61,327 bases of DNA from contig JAFGMM010000007.1 in NCBI GenBank assembly GCA_016927535.1, positions 1-61,327 on the forward strand, in the 5' to 3' direction. Positions 1 to 9,921 of the stretch are shown here, piece by piece. The DNA is from Anaerolineae bacterium (lineage in GTDB: Bacteria; Chloroflexota; Anaerolineae; Aggregatilineales; JAFGMM01). The position numbers and the translations under genes are program-made. The notes beneath the pieces were generated by a model, which saw only the letters and a program-made list of their open reading frames with translations, made no database searches and was not told the origin of the DNA. How positions within the stretch are numbered: position 1 is the stretch's first letter; each line of letters begins with the position of its first letter.

Positions 1-1124
1 AACTCGTCGAAGCTGGCGAAGCGGTCGTCGCCGGCCTTGACCATCAACTCCTGCCCCAGCTTCATGTACGGGTCGGAGAAGGCTACGACCTGGGCGCGTT
101 CCTCGGTGATGGTGATGCCATCGGCGGCGGTATCGAACTCGCCGGCCGCCTGCGCCTCGAAGATGCCGTCCCACGCGGCTTGCTGGAAGACCGGCGTGCA
201 GTTCAGCAGCCAACAGATGTAGGTCCAGGCGTCGTAGTCCCAGCCTCCGCCCTCGCCGGTCGCCTCATCGATGAAGTTGAACGGCGGGTAAGCGTTCTCC
301 ACTGCGACCACGACTTCGCGCCCTTCCAGGTCGGGGAACGTGGTCTCCGCCGGGAAATGGACAAACCACTTGTTGTAGAGAAAGTCCATGTAGCCGCTTG
401 CCTGCATCGCAGCAATCGCAGCATTGACCGGCTCGATCAGGTCGGAGCCTTGCTGGAAAGTGAAGCCGAGCGCTTCCGAGGTAAACGGCTCGCCCACGAC
501 CTTGAGCTTACCGGGATTCTGACCGATGAAGCCGGAGGCGGCCACGCTGTCGATGATAACCGCGTCGGCGTCGCCGCTCATGATCGCCTGCACCGCCACA
601 TCGAAGGTATCAAAGCTGTCGATGCGCGCCTCCCCTACCAAGTCGAGCGCAGTCTGTTCGTTGGTGGTGCCGATCTGCACTGCGATGCGCAAGCTTTCGT
701 CGGCGACGAACTCATCGACGCTGGCGTAGCGGTCTTCATTTACCGTCGCCAGGAGCACCTGGCCGTAAGTCATGTATGGGTCAGAGAAGGCCACGACCTG
801 GGCGCGCTCCTCGGTGATGGTGATGCCGTCGGCGGCGGCGTCGAACTCGCCGGCCGCCTGTGCCTCGAAGATGCCGTCCCACGCGGCCTGTTGGAAGACC
901 GGCGTGCAGTTCAGTAGTTCGCAGATGTGACGCCAGGCGTCATAATCCCAACCAACCCCCTCGCCGGTTGCCTGGTCGATGAGGTTAAACGGCGGGTAAG
1001 CGTTCTCCACCGCGACCACAACTTCCTGTCCCCCCAGGTCAGGCAGCCCATACTGCGCGGACGCCAGAGGTAAACTTGATGCCAGGACCATTATCGCTAA
1101 AGCGGCTATGAATATTCTTTTCAT
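1..1124 (-). CDS. Tandem-domain family 3 solute-binding protein, 3' end cut by window edge
   Basis: Extracytoplasmic substrate-binding protein of the SBP_bac_3 (polar amino acid) type. It starts at ATG 1124 with a signal peptide (MKRIF, then a hydrophobic run ending near ASA-QYG). The first lobe pair opens with [11 protein letters not shown] and holds GWDYDAW and [18 protein letters not shown]. About 225 residues later the same motifs recur, so two complete binding domains lie in one chain; the second runs off the window. No permease or ATPase is visible here, but either could lie beyond position 1. Expression appears to be controlled by the attenuator upstream (1242-1444). The family call is firm. 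The ligand is not known, although the leader codons point to arginine and/or histidine. Confidence 0.88.
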   Translation of the reverse strand, partial: MKRIFIAALAIMVLASSLPLASAQYGLPDLGGQEVVVAVENAYPPFNLIDQATGEGVGWDYDAWRHICELLNCTPVFQQAAWDGIFEAQAAGEFDAAADGITITEERAQVVAFSDPYMTYGQVLLATVNEDRYASVDEFVADESLRIAVQIGTTNEQTALDLVGEARIDSFDTFDVAVQAIMSGDADAVIIDSVAASGFIGQNPGKLKVVGEPFTSEALGFTFQQGSDLIEPVNAAIAAMQASGYMDFLYNKWFVHFPAETTFPDLEGREVVVAVENAYPPFNFIDEATGEGGGWDYDAWTYICWLLNCTPVFQQAAWDGIFEAQAAGEFDTAADGITITEERAQVVAFSDPYMKLGQELMVKAGDDRFASFDE

Positions 1125-1164
1125 GATGTTAGCCATCTCCTCCCGAAGTTGTTTTGGCGAAATG

Positions 1165-1233
1165 CTAATTTGTTGGCCTGGTACCCTGGTATACGGGTTT
1201 CTCTCTTGATCTTCGCTGGCTCACCTCCTTCAT
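1165..1233 (-). other. Post-terminator leader segment: strong Shine-Dalgarno-like block and 22-codon ORF
   Basis: Directly after the terminator U-tract the minus strand reads ATG AAGGAGGTGAGCCAGC. This is almost fully complementary to the 3' end of 16S rRNA, with one mismatch over about 16 nt. No start codon follows at normal spacing, so it is not an ordinary ribosome-binding site. The block lies inside a 22-codon ORF beginning MKEVSQRRSREK and ending TAG at 1165-1167, 40 nt before the binding-protein start. It could be a ribosome standby site, a second leader peptide, or chance. Coding status is uncertain. Confidence 0.4.
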
Positions 1234-1241
1234 GGTCTAAC

Positions 1242-1269
1242 AAAAAACCCCGGGCCTGTGCCGGGGTTT
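1242..1269 (-). terminator. Rho-independent terminator of the attenuator
   Basis: On the minus strand a perfect 9-bp stem (AAACCCCGG / CCGGGGTTT, 7-nt loop) is followed at once by six T. It lies between leader peptide and binding-protein gene, so it would stop transcription before the structural gene. Its left arm can also pair with CGGGGT just after the leader stop codon (1327-1322), giving a mutually exclusive antiterminator. It is too far (about 290 bp) from the 1557 gene end to be that gene's main terminator. Confidence 0.8.
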
Positions 1270-1327
1270 ACCTCTGTTCTGTGTTGCAACTGCTGTAGCT
1301 ACACCAATACAAACCGCCAACACCCCG

Positions 1328-1381
1328 TCACAGGACGTTGTTTTGATTACGATGATGACGACGGGTTTGTGATTTGAACAC
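1328..1381 (-). CDS. Leader peptide with Arg-Arg-His-His-Arg control codons
   Basis: A 17-codon ORF, MFKSQTRRHHRNQNNVL, begins at GTG 1381, with AAGGAG at 1396-1391 nine bases upstream. Codons 7-11 read CGT CGT CAT CAT CGT. Codons 6-8 contain ACCCGTC, which can pair with GACGGG straddling the stop codon (1329-1324). That second segment can alternatively pair with the terminator's left arm. Control codons, overlap of segment 1 with them, and segment 2 starting at the stop match the layout of amino-acid biosynthetic attenuators such as trp and his. Too short to confirm by homology. Confidence 0.65.
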   Translation of the reverse strand: MFKSQTRRHHRNQNNVL

Positions 1382-1415
1382 GCGGTGAAGCTCCTTAGCA
1401 AGCAAGTTGATACCA

Positions 1416-1444
1416 AGTGTAACCCGTACTTAGGGTATTGTCAA
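1416..1444 (-). promoter_or_regulatory. Sigma-70-type promoter of the leader/binding-protein transcript
   Basis: The minus strand carries TTGACA (1444-1439), a 17-nt spacer and TACACT (1421-1416), placing the transcript start about 25-30 nt before the leader-peptide GTG. The spacer holds an ACCC-N7-GGGT inverted pair that could bind a regulator; that part is speculation. With the leader peptide and terminator this completes an attenuator arrangement. Confidence 0.65.
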
Positions 1445-1556
1445 CAATTTCTTCTGCTATTTACCCCAATACCGCTCGATGATGTGTACGGCCCGACTCA
1501 CACCGTCCTCTGCGCAGGGATTTACTCGCCCATCTGCGAAGGGTGCATTTCTTATC

Positions 1557-3023
1557 CTAAAACCACTTCGCATACAGCCGGTTGAGCGTCCCGTCGGCGC
1601 GCATAGCCGCCAGCGCTGCGTTAAACGGCCCGACCAACTCCGACCCTTTTGGAAAGATGAACCCCAGCGAACTGGCAATAAACGGCGCGCCCATCACCTG
1701 GAGCCGGTCGGGAGATTGCGCGGCGAGGGTCGAAGCGGCTGCGCCGTCCAGCATCACCGCGTCGATTTCGCCGTTGAGCAGCGCTTGTACGGCAAGCTCT
1801 TGTGCTTCGTAGCGGGTTTGGCGCGCCGGGTCGATGCCCTCGTATGCCAGGCGCGGGTTGGCGATACCCAGGTGCAGGCCGGGATTTGCGGCGAACGCGA
1901 CAATATCGGCAAAGCGCGCCTCGCCGGCTCGCCCTACCAGGGCTTGCTGGTACTGCATGTACGGCTGCGAGAAATCGACCACCGGCGCGCGGTCCCCGGC
2001 AATAGCGATGCCGTTGCCTGATACGTTGAACTGGCCGGCGGCCACCGCATCGACCAAGCCGGCGAAGGGCATCTGCCCAAACACCGGCGTGCAGTTCAGC
2101 AGCCAGCCGATGTAATGAAAAGCGTCGTAATCCCAGCCCGCGCCCGCGCCGGTGGCCGGGTCGATGAAATTAAACGGCGGGTAAGCGTTCTCCACGGCGA
2201 TCACTACCTGCCGTCCGCCCAGGTCTGGGAAAGTTACGCCGAACGGGTGGTAGGCAAACCATTTATTAAACAGGAAGTTCAAATAGCCGCTTTGCTGCAT
2301 GGCGGCGACGGCAGCATCGAACGGGCCGATCAGGTCTGATCCGGGCGGGAAGGCAAAGCCCAGCGCCTCACGGGTGAGCGGCTCGCCCGTGAGCTTGAGC
2401 TGGCCGGGGTGCTGCACCAGGTGCCCGGCGGTGACCGTACTGTCGCTGAGCACAGCGTCGAGGCTGCCGCTGAGCAGGTCTGCGACGGCAAGGTCCAGCG
2501 AGTCGTAGCGCGCGATCCGGTCTCCGCCGATCAACTCAACCGCCAGCGCTTCGCCGGGCGTGCCGCTTACCACACCCAACCGGAGCGCGGCGTCGGCGAT
2601 GAAACCCTCAACGCCGCCGAAGCGCGTCTCGCTGCTCCGGGTCATCAAGGTTTGCCCATGCGTTATGTACGGGTTCGAGAAAGCCACCACCTGCGCGCGT
2701 GGCTCGGTGATGGTGATGCCATTGCCCGACACGTGATAAGTGCCGGCGGCTATCGCGTTGAACAGACCATCGAACGGCGCCTGGACGAACACCGGGCGGC
2801 AGTTCAGCAGTGCGCAAATATGCCGGAAGGCGTCGTAATCCCAGCCCGCGCCGGCGCCCGTGGTCGAGTCGATGAAATTAAACGGGTAGTAATTGTTCTC
2901 GACCGCAACGATAATCTCGCGCCCGCCCAGGTTGGGCAGACCGGTCTGGGCTGCCGCAGCCGGCAGCCGACTCAGCAGCAGCGCCAGGCTCAGCGCAAAA
3001 GCGCGCGCGCGCATACCATTCAT
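1557..3023 (-). CDS. Tandem-domain family 3 solute-binding protein
   Basis: Paralogue of the protein encoded at 1-1124, complete here at 488 residues. Start chosen at ATG 3023, which overlaps the stop of the upstream gene (ATGA) and opens a signal peptide rich in Ala and Leu before AAAAQTG. Two full SBP_bac_3 units follow: [14 protein letters not shown] with GWDYDAF, then after about 225 residues [14 protein letters not shown] with GWDYDAF again. Both carry the ALLNC/WLLNC cysteine-containing segment. Single-domain relatives are about 250-280 residues, so this is a fused pair. Likely role is extracytoplasmic capture of a polar amino acid. Its co-transcription with a nitroreductase fusion gives no hint of ligand. 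Confidence 0.88.
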   Translation of the reverse strand: MNGMRARAFALSLALLLSRLPAAAAQTGLPNLGGREIIVAVENNYYPFNFIDSTTGAGAGWDYDAFRHICALLNCRPVFVQAPFDGLFNAIAAGTYHVSGNGITITEPRAQVVAFSNPYITHGQTLMTRSSETRFGGVEGFIADAALRLGVVSGTPGEALAVELIGGDRIARYDSLDLAVADLLSGSLDAVLSDSTVTAGHLVQHPGQLKLTGEPLTREALGFAFPPGSDLIGPFDAAVAAMQQSGYLNFLFNKWFAYHPFGVTFPDLGGRQVVIAVENAYPPFNFIDPATGAGAGWDYDAFHYIGWLLNCTPVFGQMPFAGLVDAVAAGQFNVSGNGIAIAGDRAPVVDFSQPYMQYQQALVGRAGEARFADIVAFAANPGLHLGIANPRLAYEGIDPARQTRYEAQELAVQALLNGEIDAVMLDGAAASTLAAQSPDRLQVMGAPFIASSLGFIFPKGSELVGPFNAALAAMRADGTLNRLYAKWF

Positions 3024-3952
3024 GACTCGCCTCCCTGCTCGCCGGCCGGCGGCCAGATCGCTCCCCAAGCTTCGCCAAACACGAATTCGCTTAGTGGTTT
3101 GCGTGTGCGTTTCTGGCGCTCCCGCTCGTGCAAGTTCCCGGCGGGCAGGTCATCCGGGTCGCCCAGGTAGCCGAGCGCGATCACCGTGACCGGCGCGCAG
3201 TCCTCCGGGATTTGGAAAACCGCGCGCGCCTTTTCCTTGTCGAAGCCGCCCATCTGGTGCGCGTAGATATCGAACGCCATCGCCTGGATAACCATCGAAA
3301 GCACGGCCATCCCGGTATCGTGCAGCGCATACCGGTTCTCGCGGCCTGGCCGGTGCTCCAGACGTGCCACTGCAAGCACCAGCACCGGCGCGTCGCACGC
3401 CCACAGCGGGTTATCCCCGGTCAGGCAGCCACATAATTTCTGGTGCGTCTCTGTGCCCGCCAACCCGACGATGAACGCCCACGGCTGCGCATTCCGCGCC
3501 GAAGGTGCCCAGCGCGCCGCTTCCAGCAGGCTGAGCAGCGTTTCCTGTGCAATAGACTTATCTGCAAACGCGCGCGGACTCCATCGGCGTTTCAGCAAAT
3601 CATGGATGGGGTATTGTGTGTCAGCCTCTTTGTTCATCGATGACCACTCCTCTCCTGCGATGCGCGCGCCGCTTCCCCAATCGCTGCCCACGGCGATAAT
3701 GGCCTGCTTTCGTGTACGCGGCAAGCTCTTAAACCGCTGCTCGGCTTTGAGCGCCTGCACGTGCGCGCCTGGGCTGCCGAAGCGCCACACCGCGACCAGC
3801 GTCACCGGCCGGCGCGCCTGAGTGTAGCGCGCGCCGCGCCCGGCGTTGTGCGCCTTGACCCGGCGCATTACGTCGGTGGCGATGCCGGTGTACAGCGTGC
3901 CGTCGGCGCAGCGCACCACGTACATAAACCAGGCGCGGGCGTCCCGTGTCAC
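3020..3952 (-). CDS. GIY-YIG domain / nitroreductase fusion protein
   Basis: A continuous 310-codon frame from GTG 3952. Residues about 8-95 are a small YhbQ-like GIY-YIG domain ([33 protein letters not shown]). Residues about 106-310 are a nitroreductase-family FMN oxidoreductase ([30 protein letters not shown]). No stop separates them. However Met106 (3637) is preceded by AGGAGAGGAG, so a separate nitroreductase may also initiate there. The GTG overlaps the stop of the upstream gene. Each domain is well recognised; whether the fused protein is the real product is uncertain, and an artefactual loss of one stop is possible. Confidence 0.8.
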   Translation of the reverse strand: MTRDARAWFMYVVRCADGTLYTGIATDVMRRVKAHNAGRGARYTQARRPVTLVAVWRFGSPGAHVQALKAEQRFKSLPRTRKQAIIAVGSDWGSGARIAGEEWSSMNKEADTQYPIHDLLKRRWSPRAFADKSIAQETLLSLLEAARWAPSARNAQPWAFIVGLAGTETHQKLCGCLTGDNPLWACDAPVLVLAVARLEHRPGRENRYALHDTGMAVLSMVIQAMAFDIYAHQMGGFDKEKARAVFQIPEDCAPVTVIALGYLGDPDDLPAGNLHERERQKRTRKPLSEFVFGEAWGAIWPPAGEQGGES

Positions 3953-4245
3953 ATCTCCTCGGCGAACAGCCTGGCGAAGCCGGGATAAGCCGCCAACGGG
4001 ATGATGTCAAAGGTAATCAATCCCGCCTCGACCAGCGGCAGCGTGCCGAGGATTTGCTCGGCTTCGGCGGCGTCCGCGCATTCGAGCACCAGCACGGCGT
4101 CGGGCCGGTCCGCCCGGAAGTACAACTCGCGGAATACGCCGGCTTGGTAAAGTTCCCATACCCTAGCCGCCTCTGCCTCGAGGTGCGGCTCAAATGCCCC
4201 GGCTGCAACGCCCGGTACTTCGCGCTCGATTGCCAGTATCTTCAC
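3949..4245 (-). CDS. Small YCII/muconolactone isomerase-like ferredoxin-fold protein
   Basis: About 98 residues from GTG 4245 (VKILAIEREVPG) to a stop that overlaps the next gene's GTG. The segments RADRPDAVLVLECADAAEAEQILGTLPLVEAGLITFDIIPL and YPGFARLF resemble the dimeric alpha-beta-barrel superfamily of muconolactone-isomerase and YCII-like proteins. An open frame extends upstream to 4326, but that extension (HHRDTEDTEARN) simply translates the dispersed CACAGAG repeat and is unlikely to be native protein. Function unknown; the fold assignment is by motif only. Confidence 0.7.
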   Translation of the reverse strand: MKILAIEREVPGVAAGAFEPHLEAEAARVWELYQAGVFRELYFRADRPDAVLVLECADAAEAEQILGTLPLVEAGLITFDIIPLAAYPGFARLFAEEM

Positions 4246-4256
4246 CTTATTTCTTG

Positions 4257-4320
4257 CCTCTGTGTCCTCTGTGTCTCTGTGGTGAAATCCCTTCTCTCTT
4301 CCCTCTTCTCTCTCATCCCT
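4257..4320. repeat. Half copy of dispersed CACAGAG repeat
   Basis: The plus strand reads CCTCTGTGTCCTCTGTG then TCTCTGTGGTGAAATCCC followed by a CT-rich tail. It matches the right arm of the inverted-repeat element seen complete at 32847-32927. It fills the space between the large dehydrogenase (ends 4313) and the small gene starting at 4245. Confidence 0.75.
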
Positions 4321-7219
4321 TCTCATTCACCAGCGCCGCCGCCATCAACTCGACCGGGTGCAGCGCTGCCCGCCCGCCCAGGTCCTTGATCTGCGTCCGG
4401 CACGAGACGCCCGCCGCCGCAATCAGCGTATCATCCGAGGCGGCGCGCACCGCCGGGATCAGCCGGTCCTCCCCCACTGCGACGCTCACGCCGTAGTGTT
4501 CTTTCTGGTAGCCGAATGATCCCGCCATACCACAGCACCCCGCGTCGATTACCTCCACCTCGTACCCGAAGGCGCGTATCGCATTCGCCACCGGCTCGCT
4601 GCCGATGAGTGCCTTTTGGTAGCAGTGTGTATGCACCTTCACACGCCCCGGATGGTCACGCAGCACTGCGCCTCCGTGCAGCGGCGCTTTGCCGCCGTTT
4701 GCCTGCCCCGCCACAAACTCCTCGATGGTGTAGCTGACCGCCGCCAGGTCGCGCCGGCGCTCGTCATCGACCAGCACCAGGTATTCGTCGCGGAAAGTGA
4801 GCAGGCAGCTTGGTTCGATGCCGATCACCGGCAGGCGGAAGCCGTCGGTGACCTGCGCCATCGCCGCGACCATTTTCTCACCCTGCTGCTTTGCCTTGCC
4901 GAGGAATCCTTTGCTAATCAGCGTGCGCCCGCAGCAGATATCCGGCCCCAGGCGCACCCGGTAGCCCATCGCCTCCAAGACGCGCACGGCGGCCTTGCCC
5001 AGGTGTGGGTAGTTGCGCATACAATACGAATCGGCGAAGATCACCACTTCGGGCCGGTCGGGTGCGCCGAGGGGAGCGCTGCGCTTATTGAACCACTGTG
5101 CGAAGGTCTGCCACGGCAGGACGAACGGCGGAAACGGGCGGCTCGCTTCGATGCCGAGCAACCATTCCATCGGCTTACGCACCAGCGGGCTGCCAAACAT
5201 CATGTTAACCAGCGGCGCGAACGGCGTAGCGAACCGGCTGAGAAACGGCATGTAGCCGAACATAAAATCGCGCAGCGTGAAGCCGTGATCGGCGTGGTAC
5301 TGCGCCAGCCATTCCGATTTCAGGCGCGCCATATCGACCGCAGACGGGCACTCCGACTTACACGCCTTGCACTCCAGGCACAGGTCGAGTACCTCTTTGA
5401 CGCCCTTGCCGGTCAGTCCCTCCGGCCATGCGCCGCTGAGCGCCGCGCGCAGCATGTTCGCGCGCCCGCGTGTGCTGTCGGATTCCTCGCGCGTCGCCAT
5501 GAAGCTGGGGCACATCGCGCCCGCGCCCAGCTTGCGACACTCCGCCGAGCCGTTGCACATTTCCACCGCGCCGGCATACCCGCCCCACTTCGACCAGTCG
5601 AAGTACAGGCGGTGGGCCGGTTCGGTAGTTTTATAATTAGGACCATAGCGCAGATTCGCGCCCATGTCCGGCGCAGCGACAACACGGTCTGGGTTGAAGA
5701 GATTGTCAGGATCAAAAATCTTCTTTACCTGCACCATGTACTCGAACAGCACGTCGCCGTACAGCTCGCGGTTGAACTGCGAGCGCGTGATGCCGTCGCC
5801 GTGCTCACCGGAGGTCGAGCCGCCCAGCTTCTTCGCCAGTTCGAAGCTGGCGCGTGCGATGCGCCGCATCGTCTCGATCTCGCCGGCGTCCTTCAGGTTG
5901 AGCGTGGGCCGGATGTGCAGCACGCCGGCGCTGGCGTGCGCGTAATAGACCGCCTGTTTGCCGAACTCGGCCATTGCGTCGCGCAGGTCGTGCACGTAAT
6001 CGGCCAGCTGGTCCACGGGCACGGCGGCGTCCTCGATAAACGGCACCGGCTTGTAGTCGCCGGGCCGGCTCATCAGAATGCCCAAGCCCACCTTGCGCAC
6101 CGCCCATACGTCCGCGATATCCTTCGGTGTCTCGGTGCGCACCAGTGCAAACTGCCCGACATCGATTGCTGCGACCTTGTCGAGCTTGGTCTTCACTTCG
6201 GCAGGCGTGTCGCCGCTCACCTCGGCGATGAGAATGGCGGCGGGATCGCCCTGCATCCAGCCGGCGAGCGCGGCGTAGGGTGAGCGGCGTGTCAGTTCTA
6301 CCACGTTGTCATCGACAAGCTCCAGCGCCGAAAGGTTCTCTTCCAACAAGCGCGGCGCTTGGCGCAGCGCAAAGAGCAGGTCGTCGAAGTGAAAAATGGC
6401 AAGCCCGATGTGTTTTGGCTTTTTGACCAGGTTGACCTTTGCTTCGATGACGGTAGCCAGTGTGCCCTCGCTGCCCACGATGAGCGACGCCAGGTTGCGC
6501 GGCGCGTCGTCACCGTTCATCACCAGTCTGTCGAGGTTATAGCCGGCCGCGCGCCGCCACACGCCCGGATAGCCGTTTCTAATCAGGTCGGCGTCTCGTT
6601 CGACAATCTCCCCTACCCCGCGATAAATCGCCGCCTCCCGCGAACTGCCCTGCGCCTTCGCCGCCCACGCCACCGCATCCGCCGGCCCGAAGACGGCGAC
6701 CGAGCCGTCGCCGAGCACGGCAGTGATTTCCTGCACGTGATCGACGGTCATCCGGTAGACAATCGAGTGCGAGCCGGTGGCGTTGTTGGCAATGATGCCG
6801 CCCATCGTGGCGCGGTTGCCGCTGGCGGGGTCCGGGCCGTAAGCCAGACCGTGCGGTGCCACTTTGCGGTTAAAGACATCCATCGCAATGCCCGGCTGGA
6901 GACGCGCCCAGCGCGCCTCGGCGTTGACCTCGAGCACGCGGTCGATGTGCTTGCTCACGTCAATGACCACGCAGGCGTTGACAGCTTGCCCGGCCAGGCT
7001 GGTGCCAGCGCCGCGCGGCAGAATCGGCAGGCCGAACGACGCAGCAGTTTGCACCGCCGCAATGACATCATCGGTGTTTTTCGGCACGACCACTGCCAGC
7101 GGCGCAATCTTGTAGTTGCTGGCGTCGGTGCTGTAGAGCAGGCGCGATACCGGGTCGGTGCGCACGTCGCCCGCGATCTGCGGGCGTAGCGCGTTGGCAA
7201 AATCGGTTATTTGTTCCAT
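4313..7219 (-). CDS. FAD-linked oxidase / Fe-S oxidoreductase, D-2-hydroxyacid dehydrogenase type (YdiJ-like)
   Basis: A 968-residue flavo-iron-sulfur protein. The N-terminal FAD_binding_4 domain holds LPRGAGTSLAGQAVN and MGGIIANNATGSHSI. An FAD-oxidase C-terminal domain follows (HGDGITRSQF, residues about 480-530). Next come cysteine clusters CNGSAEC and CLECKACKSECP (4Fe-4S ferredoxin-like, about 600-690), then two CCG-type segments (CCGRTL, CCGMAGSFG). This order and length match E. coli YdiJ (D-2-hydroxyglutarate dehydrogenase) and fused D-lactate/glycolate dehydrogenases. Expected role is oxidation of a D-2-hydroxyacid with electrons passed through the Fe-S clusters. The substrate cannot be settled from sequence. 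The gene appears to be transcribed alone. Confidence 0.9.
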   Translation of the reverse strand: MEQITDFANALRPQIAGDVRTDPVSRLLYSTDASNYKIAPLAVVVPKNTDDVIAAVQTAASFGLPILPRGAGTSLAGQAVNACVVIDVSKHIDRVLEVNAEARWARLQPGIAMDVFNRKVAPHGLAYGPDPASGNRATMGGIIANNATGSHSIVYRMTVDHVQEITAVLGDGSVAVFGPADAVAWAAKAQGSSREAAIYRGVGEIVERDADLIRNGYPGVWRRAAGYNLDRLVMNGDDAPRNLASLIVGSEGTLATVIEAKVNLVKKPKHIGLAIFHFDDLLFALRQAPRLLEENLSALELVDDNVVELTRRSPYAALAGWMQGDPAAILIAEVSGDTPAEVKTKLDKVAAIDVGQFALVRTETPKDIADVWAVRKVGLGILMSRPGDYKPVPFIEDAAVPVDQLADYVHDLRDAMAEFGKQAVYYAHASAGVLHIRPTLNLKDAGEIETMRRIARASFELAKKLGGSTSGEHGDGITRSQFNRELYGDVLFEYMVQVKKIFDPDNLFNPDRVVAAPDMGANLRYGPNYKTTEPAHRLYFDWSKWGGYAGAVEMCNGSAECRKLGAGAMCPSFMATREESDSTRGRANMLRAALSGAWPEGLTGKGVKEVLDLCLECKACKSECPSAVDMARLKSEWLAQYHADHGFTLRDFMFGYMPFLSRFATPFAPLVNMMFGSPLVRKPMEWLLGIEASRPFPPFVLPWQTFAQWFNKRSAPLGAPDRPEVVIFADSYCMRNYPHLGKAAVRVLEAMGYRVRLGPDICCGRTLISKGFLGKAKQQGEKMVAAMAQVTDGFRLPVIGIEPSCLLTFRDEYLVLVDDERRRDLAAVSYTIEEFVAGQANGGKAPLHGGAVLRDHPGRVKVHTHCYQKALIGSEPVANAIRAFGYEVEVIDAGCCGMAGSFGYQKEHYGVSVAVGEDRLIPAVRAASDDTLIAAAGVSCRTQIKDLGGRAALHPVELMAAALVNEKG

Positions 7220-7275
7220 GGTTAGATCAGTTTTATTTTTTAGTTAGTCTTGTTGTGGGCCGGTTAACGGCTAAG

Positions 7276-8208
7276 TTAAAGCGTGCTGCGCACCTCGGCG
7301 ACGATGGTTTGTAGCTGCTGGTTGATCGGCTTCTCGCGGCTGATTGTGCAAATCTCGTCCGGCGTGAGCAGGCCGTGCTCGGTGAGGACGCCGGAAACCG
7401 CCAGCCACGGCGTCAGGTCGAAGTATTCGTTTATTATCTTGACACTCTCCGGGACGTTTTCCCAGACCTGCTTGGCCGGGTGCCGGCTGATGAGCGGCGA
7501 GCCAAACCGGGCCGGCCAAATCTTCGCCGTCTCCGCCAGCACATAAACCGGCACACCCAGCGACTTCGCGCTCACCGCTATCGCCGCCGTGCCGACTTTG
7601 TTGATGACGCCCTGCTCGGTCAGGCTGTCGGCGCCCAACAGCACCATCTCGCAGCGCTGCAAATTACTAAAAGCCGCTGCATCTATCGTGAAGACCACCT
7701 CAAGGCCGGCCTGTGCCAACTCGGTCGCCATATCGCGCCCCTCGTAGAGCGGGCGCGACTCGTGGCAGAATACCTTTACGCGGCGGCCGGCCTGCGCCGC
7801 CAGGATCAGCGCCATAGCAACTGTCGAGCTGCGGCTGTGAGTCAGCACGGCTACATGGTCGGGAATCAGACCGCGCGCTTTGTGCATGACTTCATTGCGG
7901 GACCGGTTCACGTGGTCAATGTAGGTTTGGGCGGTTTTGATGACCGCCTCGCGCACATTCTCAAGGTCAGGCGCGCCAGCGGCGGCGACAAAAACTTCGT
8001 TCACCAAGCCGGTCACCGAGGCCATTTCGGGCTGGCCCGAAACCAGACGATAAGCGACCTCGCGCAAGGTTTCGAGCAACGCTTCCCGCGAAGCAAACGC
8101 TTCGGCCTTGCACATCGCGTGCAGCGCCTCGGCGGTGCGCATGGTGATCTGTGTCGCGCCGGATCGACGATCGGTTGCAACCGCTTCGATTTGTATTTTC
8201 CAAGTCAT
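7276..8208 (-). CDS. eIF2B-alpha/beta/delta-like protein, probable sugar-phosphate isomerase
   Basis: 310 residues with the eIF-2B/MtnA/ribose-1,5-bisphosphate isomerase fold: VLTHSRSSTVAMAL in the middle, FCHESRPLYEGRDMATELA, LLGADSLTEQGVINKVGTAAIA, and a C-terminal NEYFDLTP. The ESRP-x-x-EGR and GAD-N-K-GT elements are the substrate-binding signatures shared by archaeal ribose-1,5-bisphosphate isomerases and methylthioribose-1-phosphate isomerase. Bacterial members are often mis-labelled translation factors; an isomerase of a phosphorylated sugar is more likely. Start ATG 8208. No RuBisCO or methionine-salvage gene lies nearby to fix the substrate. Confidence 0.82.
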   Translation of the reverse strand: MTWKIQIEAVATDRRSGATQITMRTAEALHAMCKAEAFASREALLETLREVAYRLVSGQPEMASVTGLVNEVFVAAAGAPDLENVREAVIKTAQTYIDHVNRSRNEVMHKARGLIPDHVAVLTHSRSSTVAMALILAAQAGRRVKVFCHESRPLYEGRDMATELAQAGLEVVFTIDAAAFSNLQRCEMVLLGADSLTEQGVINKVGTAAIAVSAKSLGVPVYVLAETAKIWPARFGSPLISRHPAKQVWENVPESVKIINEYFDLTPWLAVSGVLTEHGLLTPDEICTISREKPINQQLQTIVAEVRSTL

Positions 8209-8256
8209 GGCATGCTCCCCACTCTGGGGCGAATTTAACCCCGTTTGCGAAGAGCG

Positions 8257-8540
8257 TCAACCTCTGCCCAGCGGCTCGGCGAGCAGAATGCCCACAAACC
8301 CAATGATCAGCCCCAGGTGCAAACAACAGTTGGTCGAGACCAGGAAAACCAGGAGCGGCACCGTGCCTTGAGTCAGGCTGTCGAGGATGACCAGGAACAG
8401 ATTCAAGGCGATCAAGAGCACAGCTAGCATCATCGGGATGCCGCGATACTTTGACAGAAAATTTGACAACCAGTCGATGCGGGCATTGAGAAACTCCGAC
8501 AGCCGCGCTGCCCGACTAAGCGATCTCTGGGGTTCGTCGC

Positions 8541-8544
<4 letters not shown>
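8257..8544 (-). CDS. Small two-helix membrane protein
   Basis: 95 residues. A charged N-terminus (about 45 residues, DEPQRSLSRAARLSEFLNARID) is followed by two hydrophobic segments (about 39-60 and 65-88). Its start overlaps the end of hflX by four bases (ATGA), so the two are probably translationally coupled. No family recognised; likely an inner-membrane protein of unknown function. Confidence 0.65.
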
Positions 8545-9917
<1,373 letters not shown>

Positions 9918-9921
9918 TGAT

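Larger units (their letters stand above)
1270..1556 (-). other. Leader region between the two binding-protein genes
   Basis: Apart from the promoter (1416-1444), leader peptide (1328-1381) and attenuator segments, nothing else is seen in this spacer. The sequence 1445-1556 downstream of the 1557 gene stop has no recognisable ORF or hairpin. Confidence 0.5.

Noticed and set aside
180-917. Plus-strand ORFs over the first binding-protein gene
   Set aside because: Antisense shadows: low-complexity translation opposite a clear binding-protein frame on the minus strand.
1165-1269. T-box or known metabolite riboswitch upstream of the binding protein
   Set aside because: No AGGGTGG T-box sequence or specifier loop, and no recognisable riboswitch core; the leader peptide explains the arrangement better.
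4246-4326. N-terminal extension of the gene at 3949
   Set aside because: The residues simply translate the CACAGAG repeat; GTG 4245 is the better start.
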